This document shows positions 5,601 to 6,042 of a stretch of 6,042 bases of DNA, one piece after another (within the stretch, counting starts at the first letter, position 1; every line of letters starts with the position of its first letter). Location: positions 1 through 6,042 of the forward strand of contig JAGWTL010000189.1 of NCBI GenBank assembly GCA_028869035.1, written 5' to 3'. Source of the DNA: Burkholderiales bacterium (GTDB lineage Bacteria; Pseudomonadota; Gammaproteobacteria; Burkholderiales; Burkholderiaceae_C). Position numbers and translations under genes: made by a program. The notes under the pieces are model-generated. The model was not told the DNA's origin, made no database searches, and saw only the letters and a program-made list of their open reading frames with translations.

Positions 5601-6042
5601 ATGAGGTCCCTGTTCCGTACCGCCCTGCTCGCTTTGCTGCTCACCCTGGGCCAGGGGGCGTCCGCCCTCGATGTGGCCGGCGTCACCTTCACGCCGCAGG
5701 TCGAAGTCAATGGCAGCAAGCTGGACCTCAATGGCGCTGGCGTGCGTTACAAGGCCATTTTCAAGGTCTATGCCGCCGGCCTCTACTTGGGCCACAAGGC
5801 CAGCACACTGGAAGAAGTCCTCAAGACCCCGGGCCCCAAGCGCATGAGCATCACCATGCTGCGCGACATCGACGCAGCCGAACTGGGCAAGCTGTTTTCA
5901 CGCGGCATGGAAGACAACATGGACCGTGCGGCCTTCGTCCAGCTGATCCCCGGCATCATGCGCATGAGCCAGATCTTTTCCGATCACAAGAGACTCGTGG
6001 CCGGTGACAGTTTCAGCCTGGACTGGATCCCCGGTCAGGGCC
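5601..6042 (+). CDS. Exported chalcone isomerase-like domain protein (truncated by window edge)
   Basis: The 147 visible codons start at the ATG at 5601, with GGAGG (5587-5591) 9 nt upstream. The N-terminus MRSLFRTALLALLLTLG is a Sec signal peptide: basic start, leucine-rich core, and an Ala-Ser-Ala cleavage site at residues 20-22. The mature part begins LDVAGVTF and carries RYKAIFKVYAAGLYLG (49-64), FSRGMEDN and FSLDWIPGQG. These fit bacterial periplasmic chalcone isomerase-like (CHI-like) proteins. Members of this family lack a proven enzymatic role in bacteria; a fatty-acid-binding-like fold is assumed by homology to plant proteins. It is transcribed divergently from the trp operon, so the neighbourhood gives no functional clue. 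The family call is by recognition of the YAAGLYL region; the C-terminus is outside the window. Confidence 0.85.
   Translation, partial: MRSLFRTALLALLLTLGQGASALDVAGVTFTPQVEVNGSKLDLNGAGVRYKAIFKVYAAGLYLGHKASTLEEVLKTPGPKRMSITMLRDIDAAELGKLFSRGMEDNMDRAAFVQLIPGIMRMSQIFSDHKRLVAGDSFSLDWIPGQG

Overview
The window comes from a high-GC betaproteobacterium, most likely order Burkholderiales and probably close to the Comamonadaceae. This rests on the gene order tRNA-Tyr, tRNA-Gly, tRNA-Thr, tuf; the separate trpE-trpG-trpD-trpC block followed by ung; and the style of the proteins. The family assignment is inference, because no search could be run.

Layout: nearly everything is on the minus strand, so transcription runs from high to low coordinates. 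At the right edge, a plus-strand gene (5601 to the window end) encodes an exported chalcone isomerase-like protein and is cut off. It diverges from the tryptophan operon. Reading leftward come a roughly 210-base leader (about 5489-5276), trpE, trpG, trpD, trpC and ung. The last five are almost gapless: trpE/trpG 4 nt apart, trpG/trpD 13 nt apart, trpD/trpC overlapping by 4 nt, trpC/ung overlapping by 1 nt. A second minus-strand unit follows, with its own predicted promoter (512-540): tRNA-Tyr(GTA), tRNA-Gly(TCC), tRNA-Thr(GGT) and the first 36 codons of elongation factor Tu.

Function: TrpE and TrpG form anthranilate synthase (chorismate to anthranilate). TrpD adds the phosphoribosyl group and TrpC closes the indole ring of indole-3-glycerol phosphate. 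The isomerase TrpF and the tryptophan synthase genes trpA and trpB are not in the window. Ung removes uracil from DNA and has no metabolic link to tryptophan; it appears to share the transcript and possibly translational coupling. The tRNA-tuf unit supplies translation machinery.

The most interesting part is the leader of trpE. It contains a 31-codon ORF (5489-5394) with two closely spaced Trp codons (Trp-Pro-Trp). These sit in the loop of a perfect 9-bp inverted repeat. A small GC hairpin followed by TTTT lies downstream (5341-5358), and a strong hairpin lies just before the trpE ribosome binding site (5295-5322). One arm of that hairpin is perfectly complementary over 9 nt to the Trp-codon region. 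This looks like a tryptophan-sensing leader of the attenuator type, possibly translated from a leaderless start. It is a sequence-based proposal, not a demonstrated system.
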